Shown in pieces: positions 1 to 6,691 of a DNA stretch of 16,868 bases. The stretch comes from DATKSS01 sp049582065. Lineage in GTDB: Bacteria; Chloroflexota; Dormibacteria; Dormibacterales; Dormibacteraceae. Position 1 is the first letter of the stretch; each line of letters opens with the position of its first letter. The stretch covers positions 1 to 16,868 of the forward strand of contig JBAUTF010000039.1 of the NCBI GenBank assembly GCA_049582065.1, in the 5' to 3' direction. The notes beneath the pieces are model-generated. The model saw nothing but the letters and a program-made list of their open reading frames with translations, ran no database searches and was not told where the DNA came from. Made by a program: the position numbers and the translations under genes.

Positions 1-1
1 C

Positions 2-745
2 CTCGCCTCCTCGAGCATTGCGCTGCTGACCTCGGCAGGGATCTTCGTGAACGGAGACCAGGCGTCCTTCGACCTCGATCACGAAAGGTCGCACCCGGAA
101 TGGGGCGACCCGAGCTGGCGCGCGATCCCCGCTTCGTCGATGGCGGCCGACCTCGGCGTCGCGCACCTGCATATAAATGACGAGGACCTGCTGGCCGACC
201 CGGAGATCGCCCTTCCGATGCACCTCCTGGATGAGCTCGCGGGCGAAGGGCTGGTCGGTCGCGCAGTCTCCAGCCACGTGGCGGTGATGGGATTCCAGGA
301 CAAGCGCCTGGAGGAGTGGCGGCGTGTCACTGCCCCCGAGATCGTGGCGCATCTTCGCGACCAGGCCACCGACGGGTTGATCCTCGCTCCCGCTTGACCC
401 GACTGCTGCATGAACGTGCCCGTGCTGGCACGCTGGATCGAAGCGGCGGGGATCCCCACTGTCGTCGTCACGATGATGCCGGCCCTGGCCGAGGAGCGCC
501 GCGCGCCTCGCATCGTCGGGGTCGAGTTCCCTTTCGGGCACGCGTTCGGCATGCCCCGGGACAAAGGGATGCAGCGTCGGACCCTGGAGCTTGCGCTCCG
601 CGTCCTGGCCGGCGCGCCTTCGTTCGGCACGCGGGTGGACCTGGATGTCGAGTGGCCGGTCCCCGTGCGCGAGGCCTACCGAGCCTGGCAGCCGAAAGAG
701 CCGAGCCCGATCGTCAAGAAGATGCTGGAGTCGCGCAGCTCCTAG
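2..745 (+). CDS. GrdB/PrdB-like selenoprotein (5' partial), Sec at in-frame UGA 395-397
   Basis: The gene is cut by the window edge; codons run in one frame from base 2 to the TAG at 743-745 (247 residues visible) if the TGA at 395-397 is read as selenocysteine. Residues before the TGA (LLTSAGIF, FDLDHE, WRAIPAS, APEIVAHL, DGLILAPA) and after it (IEAAGIPTVVV, APRIVGVEFPFGHAFG) both match the glycine/sarcosine/betaine/D-proline reductase selenoprotein B family, in that order. The TGA sits where that family has its active-site Sec, giving A-P-A-U-P-D-C-C, a UxxC redox motif. A SECIS-like hairpin starts 17 nt after it. Known members are reductase subunits acting on small amino-acid derivatives; outside Clostridia the substrate of such homologs is generally unknown, so I give none. 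It converges on msrB, with overlapping stop codons. A standard gene caller would split it in two. Pseudogenisation is the alternative, but family-level conservation on both sides, in the same frame, argues against it. Confidence 0.85.
415..432 (+). promoter_or_regulatory. SECIS-like hairpin for Sec insertion
   Basis: CGTGCC (415-420) pairs perfectly with GGCACG (427-432) around the six-base loop CGTGCT. The loop starts 23 nt after the UGA and has G at its second position. As I recall the bacterial SECIS rules, the apical loop lies about 16-37 nt from the UGA, with a G in its first two positions and an upper stem of at least 4 bp; this hairpin fits them. It lies inside the coding sequence, as bacterial SECIS elements do, and would recruit SelB with Sec-tRNA. 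Not folded computationally. Confidence 0.7.
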
Positions 746-1176
746 CTCTTGTTCTCCCCATCCGGCGGCGCCTGGGGCGCGGGCTCCAGCTTGATCGAGG
801 CCGAGTTGATGCAGTAGCGCAGCCCGGTCGGCTTGGGCCCGTCGTCGAAGACGTGTCCCAGGTGGCCTCCGCAGCTCGCGCACGTCACCTCGGTCCGGAC
901 CATGAAGTGGCTGTCGTCGACGTCTTCAGCGACGGCAGCGCCCTCAGCCGGAGCGTAGAAGCTTGGCCAGCCGCAGTGCGCGTCGAACTTGGTGTCCGAC
1001 TCGAAGAGCTTGGCGCCGCAGCCGGCGCAGAGGTAAACGCCTGGCGTCTTGGTGTCCCAGTACTCCCCGGTGAACGGCCGCTCGGTCCCTTTCTCGCGCA
1101 GCACGTGGAACTGCATCGGGGTCAGGTCACGCTTCCATTCGGTCTCGGTCTTCTGCACTGTCGGGCTCTTCTTCAC
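742..1176 (-). CDS. msrB: Peptide-methionine (R)-S-oxide reductase MsrB
   Basis: This 144-residue cytosolic enzyme reduces methionine-R-sulfoxide in oxidised proteins, with thioredoxin as the usual electron donor. From the GTG start at 1176 the single MsrB (SelR) domain covers about residues 13-131. Zinc ligands are C50/C53 (CAGC) and C99/C102 (CASC). HCGWPSF at 67-73 supplies C68 as likely resolving cysteine, and RYCINSAS at 120-127 supplies the catalytic C122. Thus it is the Cys, not Sec, form. The frame is open upstream to an ATG at 1233, but that start would run into the divergent oxidoreductase gene and adds 19 residues before the conserved domain, so the GTG (or a second GTG at 1158) is preferred. 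Only 44 bp separate it from the divergent gene at 1221. The stop overlaps that of the convergent selenoprotein gene. Confidence 0.95.
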   Translation of the reverse strand: MKKSPTVQKTETEWKRDLTPMQFHVLREKGTERPFTGEYWDTKTPGVYLCAGCGAKLFESDTKFDAHCGWPSFYAPAEGAAVAEDVDDSHFMVRTEVTCASCGGHLGHVFDDGPKPTGLRYCINSASIKLEPAPQAPPDGENKS

Positions 1177-1207
1177 GCTTTTACTCTGCCACGAAACCCG
1201 ATCCGCG

Positions 1208-1213
1208 TAACCT
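1208..1213 (+). promoter_or_regulatory. -10-like box TAACCT before the LLM oxidoreductase
   Basis: TAACCT ends 7 nt before the ATG at 1221, and no Shine-Dalgarno lies between. This geometry would give a leaderless mRNA. No convincing -35 hexamer is visible. It is one of several such boxes in this window. Confidence 0.4.
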
Positions 1214-1220
1214 GAACCGC

Positions 1221-2093
1221 ATGACGCACCCACTTCGTTTCGGGCTGAAGCTTTCCGGCCAGGACTGCACCATCGAGCAACTGCGCGCCGTCTGGCGCAT
1301 CGCCGACGAGGGCGGATTCGACCACGTATGGGACTTCGATCACCTGGCGTCGATCGGCGACGGAGGTCCCGACCGGACCATCTACGAAGGTTGGACTCTT
1401 CAGGCGGCGATGGCGGAAGCCACCAAGCGGGTGCGGATCGGGTGCCTTGTCACCGGCAACACGTACCGCAACCCAGCGCTGCTGGCCAAGACCGCGGTCA
1501 CCGTCGACCATCTGTCCGGCGGGCGGCTCGAGTTCGGGATCGGCGCGGCGTGGGCCGAGATCGAGCACCAGATGTACGGCATCGAAGGTCTAGACCATCG
1601 CGTGGGCCGGCTCAGCGAGTCGCTGCAGATCATCCAGTCGCTGTGGACCGAGGAGCGCACCAACTACGAAGGCCGCTACTACCACATGACGGACGCGATC
1701 GCCAACCCGAAACCGCTGCAGAAGCCACACCCGCCGATCTGGATCGGTGCTTCGGGCCCGAACACTTTGCGCCTGGTTGCGCGACATGGCGACGTGTGGA
1801 ACATCTCGGGGGGTGACCCGGACCGCGTGAAGGAGCTCACCGCCATGCTCGACGAGGCCTGCGGCGCCGTCGGGCGCGATCCCGCGGAGATCCGCCATTC
1901 GCTTCAGTTCGGATGGGACGGCAAAGACCCAGGCAAGCTGCTCGAGTTGTCCGGCAGGCATCTCGAGCTAGGTGTCACCGAGCAGGTGATCTACCTGCGC
2001 GGCGGAGAGCCTGTTGCCCTGGCCGCCAGGATGGCGGAGCTGCTGCCGGAGCTGCGCAAGCTCGAGCCGGCCGCCAGCGGTAAGCGACAATGA
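1221..2093 (+). CDS. LLM-class F420-dependent oxidoreductase
   Basis: A 290-residue luciferase-like TIM-barrel oxidoreductase. The N-terminal FGLKLSGQ strand, the GFDHVWDFDHL motif (32-42), RVRIGCLVTGNTYRNPALLAK (70-90), the SGGRLEFGIGAAWAEIEH signature (99-116) and PPIWIGASG are typical of the F420-dependent branch rather than of FMN bacterial luciferases. Members transfer hydride between coenzyme F420 and diverse substrates; the substrate cannot be read from the sequence. Length matches the family. The ATG at 1221 has no Shine-Dalgarno but follows a TAACCT box by 7 nt, suggesting a leaderless message. It is divergent from msrB and 34 nt upstream of the dodecin gene, with which it is probably cotranscribed up to the terminator at 2397. 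An FMN-dependent role cannot be excluded. Confidence 0.9.
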   Translation: MTHPLRFGLKLSGQDCTIEQLRAVWRIADEGGFDHVWDFDHLASIGDGGPDRTIYEGWTLQAAMAEATKRVRIGCLVTGNTYRNPALLAKTAVTVDHLSGGRLEFGIGAAWAEIEHQMYGIEGLDHRVGRLSESLQIIQSLWTEERTNYEGRYYHMTDAIANPKPLQKPHPPIWIGASGPNTLRLVARHGDVWNISGGDPDRVKELTAMLDEACGAVGRDPAEIRHSLQFGWDGKDPGKLLELSGRHLELGVTEQVIYLRGGEPVALAARMAELLPELRKLEPAASGKRQ

Positions 2094-2127
2094 CTGCGAA
2101 GATCAGCCCGTCAGCAGGGAGGTAGCC

Positions 2128-2376
2128 ATGGCCGACAGCGTTTATCGGGTGACCGAGCTGGTGGGGACCAGCACCCAGTCCTGGGAAGCGGCAGCCAAAG
2201 CTGCCGTCGAGACAGCGTCCAAGACGCTTCGTGACCTCCGCGTCGCGGAGGTGGTGAGGCAGGACGTGACCATCAGCGACAACGGCAAGGTCGCCACGTA
2301 TCGGGTGCGCCTCAACGTCTCATTCAAGTACGAACCGGAGACCCCCAAGCGCCGACCGGCGGCCCGCCGCCGCTAA
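2128..2376 (+). CDS. Dodecin family protein, variant lacking the flavin-stacking Trp
   Basis: This 82-residue protein has the dodecin layout: YRVTELVGTS first strand (6-15), a helix with SWEAAAKAAVETASKTL (18-34), and strands around LRVAEVVRQDV and YRVRLNVSFKYE. Dodecins form hollow dodecamers that store flavin or other ligands. The ATG at 2128 is fixed by a strong Shine-Dalgarno, AGGGAGG (2116-2122), 5 nt upstream; the frame stays open further upstream but overlaps the preceding gene. Classical dodecins have Trp in the 'LDWFEV' position and Gln in 'YQVxLxVGF'; here these are Val (LRVAEV) and Arg (YRVRLNVSF), so classical isoalloxazine sandwiching is doubtful. The tail (PKRRPAARRR) is strongly basic. 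It follows the flavin-type oxidoreductase gene and ends at a clear terminator. Confidence 0.88.
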   Translation: MADSVYRVTELVGTSTQSWEAAAKAAVETASKTLRDLRVAEVVRQDVTISDNGKVATYRVRLNVSFKYEPETPKRRPAARRR

Positions 2377-2396
2377 ACCCTTCTAGCGTGGCAGGG

Positions 2397-2430
2397 GCGG
2401 CCGGGCGTTTCCCGGCCGCAACTTTGTTTT
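2397..2430 (+). terminator. Intrinsic terminator after the dodecin gene
   Basis: GCGGCCGGG (2397-2405) and CCCGGCCGC (2411-2419) form a perfect 9-bp stem with loop CGTTT, followed by the T-rich run AACTTTGTTTT. It begins 20 nt after the dodecin stop and closes the oxidoreductase-dodecin unit. Confidence 0.85.
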
Positions 2431-2465
2431 CTCTACTGCCAATGGTGGCGGGTGATGATTATTTC

Positions 2466-2493
2466 GAAAATCCCATCCGCATACCCGAATGGG
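2466..2493 (-). terminator. Possible terminator of pncA (minus strand)
   Basis: Read on the minus strand, CCCAT (2493-2489) pairs with ATGGG (2476-2472) around a 12-nt loop and is followed by ATTTTC. A second 9-bp imperfect hairpin, CAGCACCCT with AGGGCGCTG (2521-2496), lies across and just after the pncA stop. The 5-bp stem is weak, so the call is tentative. Confidence 0.4.
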
Positions 2494-2510
2494 AGCAGCG
2501 CCCTCCTACC

Positions 2511-3095
2511 CTAGGGTGCTGTCGCGGCCTGGACCTGGCAGCCGGCCGCTTTCATCTCCTCGATCGCCTGAAGTCCCGTAGCCTCGGTCACGGCGGCGCA
2601 GAGGTTGACCAGAATGCGCACCTGGAACGCGTTCTTGCGGGCGTCCAGCGCGGTCGCGCGCACGCAGTAGTCGGTGGCGATCCCGCAGATGTCGATATGG
2701 TCGATCCGCTGCTCCTTCAAGACGTCCAGGAGTGAGTGGCCGCGCGCGTCGACACCCTCGAACGCCGAGTAGGCGGCCGCATGCTGCCCTTTGCTGACGA
2801 CGGCCTGGACGAGCTTCTCGCGCACCAGGTTCTGAATCGGCGCCACGAAGGCGGCGCCGGGTGTCCCCATGACGCAGTGAGGTGGCCAGGTGTTGACGAA
2901 GTCGGGGGTGGCGGAGAAGTGGTCCTGCGGGTCTTCGTGGTAATCGCGAGATGCGACGACGAACTGATACTCGGTCTTGAAGTGCCTGATGTGCCGCGCC
3001 ACCTGGGCCGCCACCTGAAGGCCGTTCGGGACGGGCAGGCTTCCCTCCTGCACGAAATCGCTCTGGAGATCAACGGCCAGCAGCGCGTTTCTCAT
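2511..3095 (-). CDS. pncA: Nicotinamidase (PncA), cysteine hydrolase family
   Basis: A 194-residue isochorismatase-fold hydrolase that deaminates nicotinamide to nicotinate in NAD salvage. The catalytic triad is visible: D9 (ALLAVDLQSDF), K102 (VVSKG) and C144 (GIATDYCVRATALDA). The metal-binding group D51, H53, H59 is in SRDYHEDPQDHFS. WPPHCVMGTPGA (70-81) and YSAFEG (109-114) are nicotinamidase signatures that separate it from other cysteine hydrolases. Length fits PncA. The ATG at 3095 is preceded by AAGGAGG (3106-3100), a strong ribosome-binding site with 4-nt spacing. It stands alone on the minus strand, divergent from the thiolase gene with 46 bp between the starts. Pyrazinamidase activity is a usual side activity of the family. 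Confidence 0.95.
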   Translation of the reverse strand: MRNALLAVDLQSDFVQEGSLPVPNGLQVAAQVARHIRHFKTEYQFVVASRDYHEDPQDHFSATPDFVNTWPPHCVMGTPGAAFVAPIQNLVREKLVQAVVSKGQHAAAYSAFEGVDARGHSLLDVLKEQRIDHIDICGIATDYCVRATALDARKNAFQVRILVNLCAAVTEATGLQAIEEMKAAGCQVQAATAP

Positions 3096-3129
3096 CCTGC
3101 CTCCTTCCGCCTCGTTTGACCAGCCTAAC

Positions 3130-3135
3130 TAGACT
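3130..3135 (+). promoter_or_regulatory. -10-like box TAGACT before the thiolase gene
   Basis: TAGACT ends 6 nt before the ATG at 3142. No Shine-Dalgarno is present, so transcription may start at or next to the start codon. The divergent pncA on the other strand, by contrast, has a strong ribosome-binding site. Confidence 0.4.
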
Positions 3136-3141
3136 GGCTCA

Positions 3142-4326
3142 ATGGCCTCCGTGATAGTAGCGGGCGCGCGCACTCCTTTTGGCAAGTTCGGCGGAGCGTT
3201 CAAGGATGTCCCGGCCAAGACCCTGGGCGCCCACGCCATCCGCGAAGCCCTGGCCCGGGCCGGAGTCAAAGGCTCAGAGGTCGACTACGTGATCATGGGC
3301 CAGGTCCTGCAGGCCGGCGCTGGGCAGATCACCGCCCGCCAGGCCGCCATCGAAGCCGGCATCCCGCAGGAGGTGCCGGCCATCACCATCAACAAGGTCT
3401 GCCTTTCAGGCATCAACGCGATCGCGCTTGCGGACCAGCTGATTCGGGCCGGCGAGGTCGATATCGTGGTCGCCGGCGGGATGGAGTCGATGTCCGAGGC
3501 ACCATACCTCGTGCCGAAGGCGCGCTTTGGGGCTCGCATGGGCGACGTGCAGATGGTTGACTCGATGGTGCACGACGGCCTGTGGTCTACCTTCACCGCG
3601 CAGCACATGGGCGACAGCTCGGACGAGGTTAACCGCGAGCTGGAGATCAGCCGCGAGGACCAGGACGCATGGGCCGCCCGCTCCCACCAGCGCGCACAGA
3701 GCGCATGGGACGCCGGAACGCTGAGAGACGAGGTGGTCGTGGTAGCCCTGCCTCAAAAACGGGGCGACGCGGTGAAGGTCGAGCGTGACGAGGGCGTGCG
3801 TCCCGGGACGACGGCCGAGTCGCTGGGCAAGCTGCAGCCCGCGTTCAAGAAGGACGGCACGATCACCGCGGGCAATGCTTCGCAGATCTCAGATGGCGCT
3901 GCGGCCGTCGTGGTGATGTCCCGAGAGCGCGCGCGAAAGCTGGGAATCGAGCCGCTCGTAGATATCGTCGCGCACGGCATGAGCGCCGACCGCTACTCGT
4001 GGCTGCACACGGTACCCGCCCTGGCCTTGAGCAACGCTCTGAAGAAGGCCGGTCTCGAGGTTGGCGACCTCGACCTGGTGGAGATCAACGAGGCTTTCGC
4101 CGCCGTAGCACTCAACGCGACGCGGATGCTGCGAATCGACGAGGCGCGAGTCAATGTGAACGGCGGTGCGGTCGCGCTGGGGCATCCGATCGGCGCCAGC
4201 GGCGCACGGCTGGTGCTCACGGTCGCCCTTGAGCTGAAGCGGCGCGGGCTGACCACCGGGGCGGCGGCGCTTTGCGGTGGCGGCGGACAGGGCGATGCGT
4301 TGATCGTGCGACGACCACGGCAGTGA
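3142..4326 (+). CDS. Acetyl-CoA C-acetyltransferase (thiolase)
   Basis: This 394-residue type II thiolase catalyses condensation of two acetyl-CoA, or thiolytic cleavage of 3-ketoacyl-CoA. The nucleophile C87 is in NKVCLSGINAIALAD, N316 in EINEAFA, H348 in GGAVALGHPIGASGAR, and the second catalytic C378 in ALCGGGGQGDALI. N-terminal GARTPFGKFGG and internal GGMESMSEAPYL are textbook acetoacetyl-CoA thiolase motifs. Length is full. The ATG at 3142 follows a TAGACT box by 6 nt with no Shine-Dalgarno. Its stop overlaps the GTG start of the following peptidase gene (GTGA), indicating translational coupling. No other beta-oxidation, polyhydroxyalkanoate or mevalonate gene is in the window, so direction and pathway (fadA- or phaA-like) remain open. 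Confidence 0.95.
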   Translation: MASVIVAGARTPFGKFGGAFKDVPAKTLGAHAIREALARAGVKGSEVDYVIMGQVLQAGAGQITARQAAIEAGIPQEVPAITINKVCLSGINAIALADQLIRAGEVDIVVAGGMESMSEAPYLVPKARFGARMGDVQMVDSMVHDGLWSTFTAQHMGDSSDEVNRELEISREDQDAWAARSHQRAQSAWDAGTLRDEVVVVALPQKRGDAVKVERDEGVRPGTTAESLGKLQPAFKKDGTITAGNASQISDGAAAVVVMSRERARKLGIEPLVDIVAHGMSADRYSWLHTVPALALSNALKKAGLEVGDLDLVEINEAFAAVALNATRMLRIDEARVNVNGGAVALGHPIGASGARLVLTVALELKRRGLTTGAAALCGGGGQGDALIVRRPRQ

Positions 4327-6260
4327 CCACCCGTAAGGTCGCTCCTTACGGGTCCTGGGCTTCGCCCATCACACCCGACCTTCTCTTGAAAGGCACGGTG
4401 CACATGCGCAACCAGATGGTGCGCTGGGACGGCGGGGATCTCTACTGGTCGGAGCTGCGGCCGCACGAAGGCGGACGTATCGTGGTCTGCCGCCGTAATC
4501 CCGACGGCACTCTCGCGGATGTGACTCCGCCGGGCTACAACGCTCGCACGCGAGTACACGAATACGGTGGCGGCCACTTCGCCGTGAGCGGCGGCTCGGT
4601 TTGGTTCACCAATTACGACGACCAGCGTCTGTACCGCCAGGATTCCGGTGGCGACCCGCGGCCAATCACGCCCGCCGGCGGCATCCGCCATGCGGACATG
4701 GTCGTCGACCGCAAGCGGCAGCTCGTGTTCGCCGTGCGTGAGGACCACACGACGGGCCGTCCGGAAGCTGTCAACTCGATGGTGGCGATGGACGCGGACG
4801 GCAAGCGCGAAGCATTGACCGTGGCTTCAGGCAACGATTTCTATTCTTCGCCCAAGCTGAGCCCAGACGGCAACCGTCTCGCGTGGATCACGTGGAACCA
4901 TCCGAACATGCCGTGGGACGGCTGCGAGCTTTGGATTGGGGAGCTCGATCGAGGCGGGCAGGTGACTTCGTCGCGCAAGATCGCCGGCGGCCTGAGTGAG
5001 TCCATCGTGCAACCCGAATGGTCGCCGTCTGGCGAGCTCTATTTCGTGTCCGACCGCAGTGACTGGTGGAACCTTTACCGCGCGCGCGGCGAGGGCGACG
5101 AGCCGGTCTGCAGGCGCGACGCGGAGTTTGCCGCGCCGCAGTGGACGTTCGGGATGCGCTTCTACGACTTCAGCGGTGACAAGCAGCTTGCCTTTCTTTC
5201 ATCCGACGATCACGGTGCGAGGCTCGGGCGCCTCGATTTAGTCCATGGGGAGGTCGATGAGGTCGAGCTTCTCTACTCGACGCTCAGCAACGTGCAGGTG
5301 AGCGGGCGAAAGGCGGCCATGTTCGCCAGCTCCGCAGCACTGGCGGAGCGACTGTTGGTCATCGATCTCGACTCCCTTGCGCAGGAGGTGGTCAAAGTCG
5401 CCAACCCCGCGCACATCGACCCCGGCTACCTCAGCATCCCGAAGGCCATCGAGTTTCCGACCGAGCACGGCCTCACGTCGCATGCGTACTACTACGCGCC
5501 CAAGAACCAGGATTTCGAAGGCCCGCCCGGCGAGAGGCCGCCGCTTGTCGTCCACTGCCACGGTGGGCCGACCTCTGCGGGCGGACCTGCTTATCCATTC
5601 GAGTTCCAGTACTGGACCAGCCGAGGGTTCGCCATCGTCGACGTCAACTACGGCGGATCCTCCGGTTATGGGCGCGAGTACCGGCTGCGCTTGAACGGCA
5701 ACTGGGGAGTGGTGGACGTCGACGACTGCATCAACGCGGCTCATCACCTCGTCGAAGGCGGCCTCGTGGATCCGGCCCGCGTATCGATCACGGGCGGTTC
5801 GGCAGGTGGGTACACGGTCCTCCTCTCACTGACGAAGCGCAGGTTCTACGCTGCCGGGGCGAGCCATTTCGGCATCGGCGACCTGGTCTCTTTTGCGAAG
5901 GAGACGCACAAGTTCGAGTCCCGCTACGTCGATTCGCTGGTCGGCCCTTACCCGGAGCGCGCCGCGATATATCGCGAACGCTCCGCGATCAACTACGCGG
6001 CAGACTTGAGCTGTCCCGTGATCCTGTTCCAGGGTCTGGAGGACCGGATCGTGCCGCCGGACCAGGCGGAGAAATTCGTGGCCGCGTGCGAGAAGAAGAA
6101 GTTGCCGCACGCATATGTCGCGTTCGAGGGCGAGCAGCACGGGTTTCGCCAGGACAAGAACATCCGCCGCTCCCTGGAAGGCGAGCTCTACTTCCTATCC
6201 CGAATCTTCGGTTTCTCAACGGCGGACGAGATCGAGCCGGTCAAGATCGAGAACTTCTAG
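4323..6260 (+). CDS. S9 family peptidase (prolyl oligopeptidase / acylaminoacyl-peptidase type)
   Basis: A 645-residue serine peptidase with an N-terminal beta-propeller (roughly 20-370, with WD/PD40-like strands such as SPKLSPDGNRLAWITW and QPEWSPSGELYFVSDRSD) and a C-terminal alpha/beta-hydrolase domain. The triad is S493 (GGSAGGY), D574 (GLEDRIVPP) and H606 (EQHGF). HCHGGPTS forms the oxyanion region. Such enzymes trim short or N-blocked peptides; no signal peptide is visible, so it is probably cytosolic. I place the start at GTG 4323, which overlaps the thiolase stop as GTGA and lies just before the conserved VAPYGSWASPIT; an in-frame ATG at 4272 would add 17 atypical residues deep inside the thiolase gene. 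It is likely cotranscribed with the thiolase gene. Confidence 0.93.
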   Translation: MTTRKVAPYGSWASPITPDLLLKGTVHMRNQMVRWDGGDLYWSELRPHEGGRIVVCRRNPDGTLADVTPPGYNARTRVHEYGGGHFAVSGGSVWFTNYDDQRLYRQDSGGDPRPITPAGGIRHADMVVDRKRQLVFAVREDHTTGRPEAVNSMVAMDADGKREALTVASGNDFYSSPKLSPDGNRLAWITWNHPNMPWDGCELWIGELDRGGQVTSSRKIAGGLSESIVQPEWSPSGELYFVSDRSDWWNLYRARGEGDEPVCRRDAEFAAPQWTFGMRFYDFSGDKQLAFLSSDDHGARLGRLDLVHGEVDEVELLYSTLSNVQVSGRKAAMFASSAALAERLLVIDLDSLAQEVVKVANPAHIDPGYLSIPKAIEFPTEHGLTSHAYYYAPKNQDFEGPPGERPPLVVHCHGGPTSAGGPAYPFEFQYWTSRGFAIVDVNYGGSSGYGREYRLRLNGNWGVVDVDDCINAAHHLVEGGLVDPARVSITGGSAGGYTVLLSLTKRRFYAAGASHFGIGDLVSFAKETHKFESRYVDSLVGPYPERAAIYRERSAINYAADLSCPVILFQGLEDRIVPPDQAEKFVAACEKKKLPHAYVAFEGEQHGFRQDKNIRRSLEGELYFLSRIFGFSTADEIEPVKIENF

Positions 6261-6299
6261 CCATCCGCCATGGCGCTCGCCTATCGTTTCGCTCGGTAA

Positions 6300-6382
6300 G
6301 TCGGCGTGGCGGAATGGCAGACGCGCCAGCCTTAGGAGCTGGTGCCCGAAAGGGCGTGGAGGTTCAAATCCTCTCGCCGACA
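6300..6382 (+). tRNA. tRNA-Leu(UAG)
   Basis: A class II tRNA of 83 nt. The acceptor GTCGGCG (6300-6306) pairs with CGCCGAC (6375-6381), discriminator A at 6382. Anticodon stem CCAGC/GCTGG encloses loop CTTAGGA with anticodon TAG at 6333-6335. The long variable arm is GCCC-GAAA-GGGC. The T arm is GGAGG-TTCAAAT-CCTCT. CCA is not encoded (CAG follows), unlike the second leucine tRNA in this window. It begins 39 bp after the peptidase stop; TATCGT at 6282-6287 could be its -10 box. Confidence 0.95.
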
Positions 6383-6393
6383 CAGAAGCTATG

Positions 6394-6418
6394 AGAGGAA
6401 ACAGTGCCGGTTTCCTCT
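6394..6418 (+). repeat. Perfect inverted repeat after tRNA-Leu
   Basis: AGAGGAAAC (6394-6402) and GTTTCCTCT (6410-6418) form a 9-bp perfect hairpin with a 7-nt loop, 11 nt after the tRNA end. There is no T-run, so it is not a canonical terminator. It may still serve as the tRNA transcript's end or a processing signal. A short CGCG/CGCG inverted repeat follows directly. Confidence 0.55.
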
Positions 6419-6671
6419 GCGCGCCAGGCGCGAGCAGGATCGGACTGCTGATCGGACCGGTGCGCTCAACGGCCGAAGGGCATATCAGCTAACGCCCGGC
6501 GCAATCTCGGCTGCGTTCGCGCCCCTGCTCTCCTTCCCGGGATGGGTTCTATCTATCGGCTGCTTGCGGCCTTTGGAGGACAACAGGGGCGCTGGGCTGC
6601 GGCCGGGCTGGCAGGGCCGGCCGGATCGAAGGGAGTTCGAATTCCGATCCCGGTGCTCGATCCCGGCCCAG
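6419..6671. other. Region without a recognisable gene
   Basis: The open frames crossing this stretch on both strands show no family resemblance and continue as shadows of the tRNA or of the kinase gene. Small structure seen: GATCGGAC at 6438-6445 and 6450-6457, and GATCCCGG twice 13 nt apart near 6650. A TTCGAAT stretch resembling a tRNA T-loop occurs near 6636, but its flanks do not pair into a tRNA. Together with the inverted repeat before it and the short promoter region after it, the gap between tRNA and kinase is about 310 bp. Confidence 0.5.
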
Positions 6672-6676
6672 TAGCC

Positions 6677-6682
6677 TAAAGT
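6677..6682 (+). promoter_or_regulatory. -10-like box TAAAGT before the kinase-fold gene
   Basis: TAAAGT ends 9 nt before the GTG at 6692. An overlapping TAGCCT lies at 6672-6677. There is no clear Shine-Dalgarno (only GAAG at 6684-6687). Confidence 0.35.
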
Positions 6683-6691
6683 TGAAGATTC

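Noticed and set aside
47..745. Reading the two short frames as a broken gene or two separate small proteins
   Set aside because: They are in the same frame, both match consecutive parts of one family, and the TGA coincides with the family's Sec position with a suitable hairpin after it.
1177..1233. ATG 1233 as msrB start
   Set aside because: It would overlap the divergent gene's start and adds 19 non-conserved residues; GTG 1176 is closer to the domain.
6630..6660. TTCGAAT stretch resembling a tRNA T-arm, possible tRNA fragment or attachment site
   Set aside because: The flanking bases do not form a T-stem or acceptor stem, and no integrase or duplicated tRNA end is nearby.
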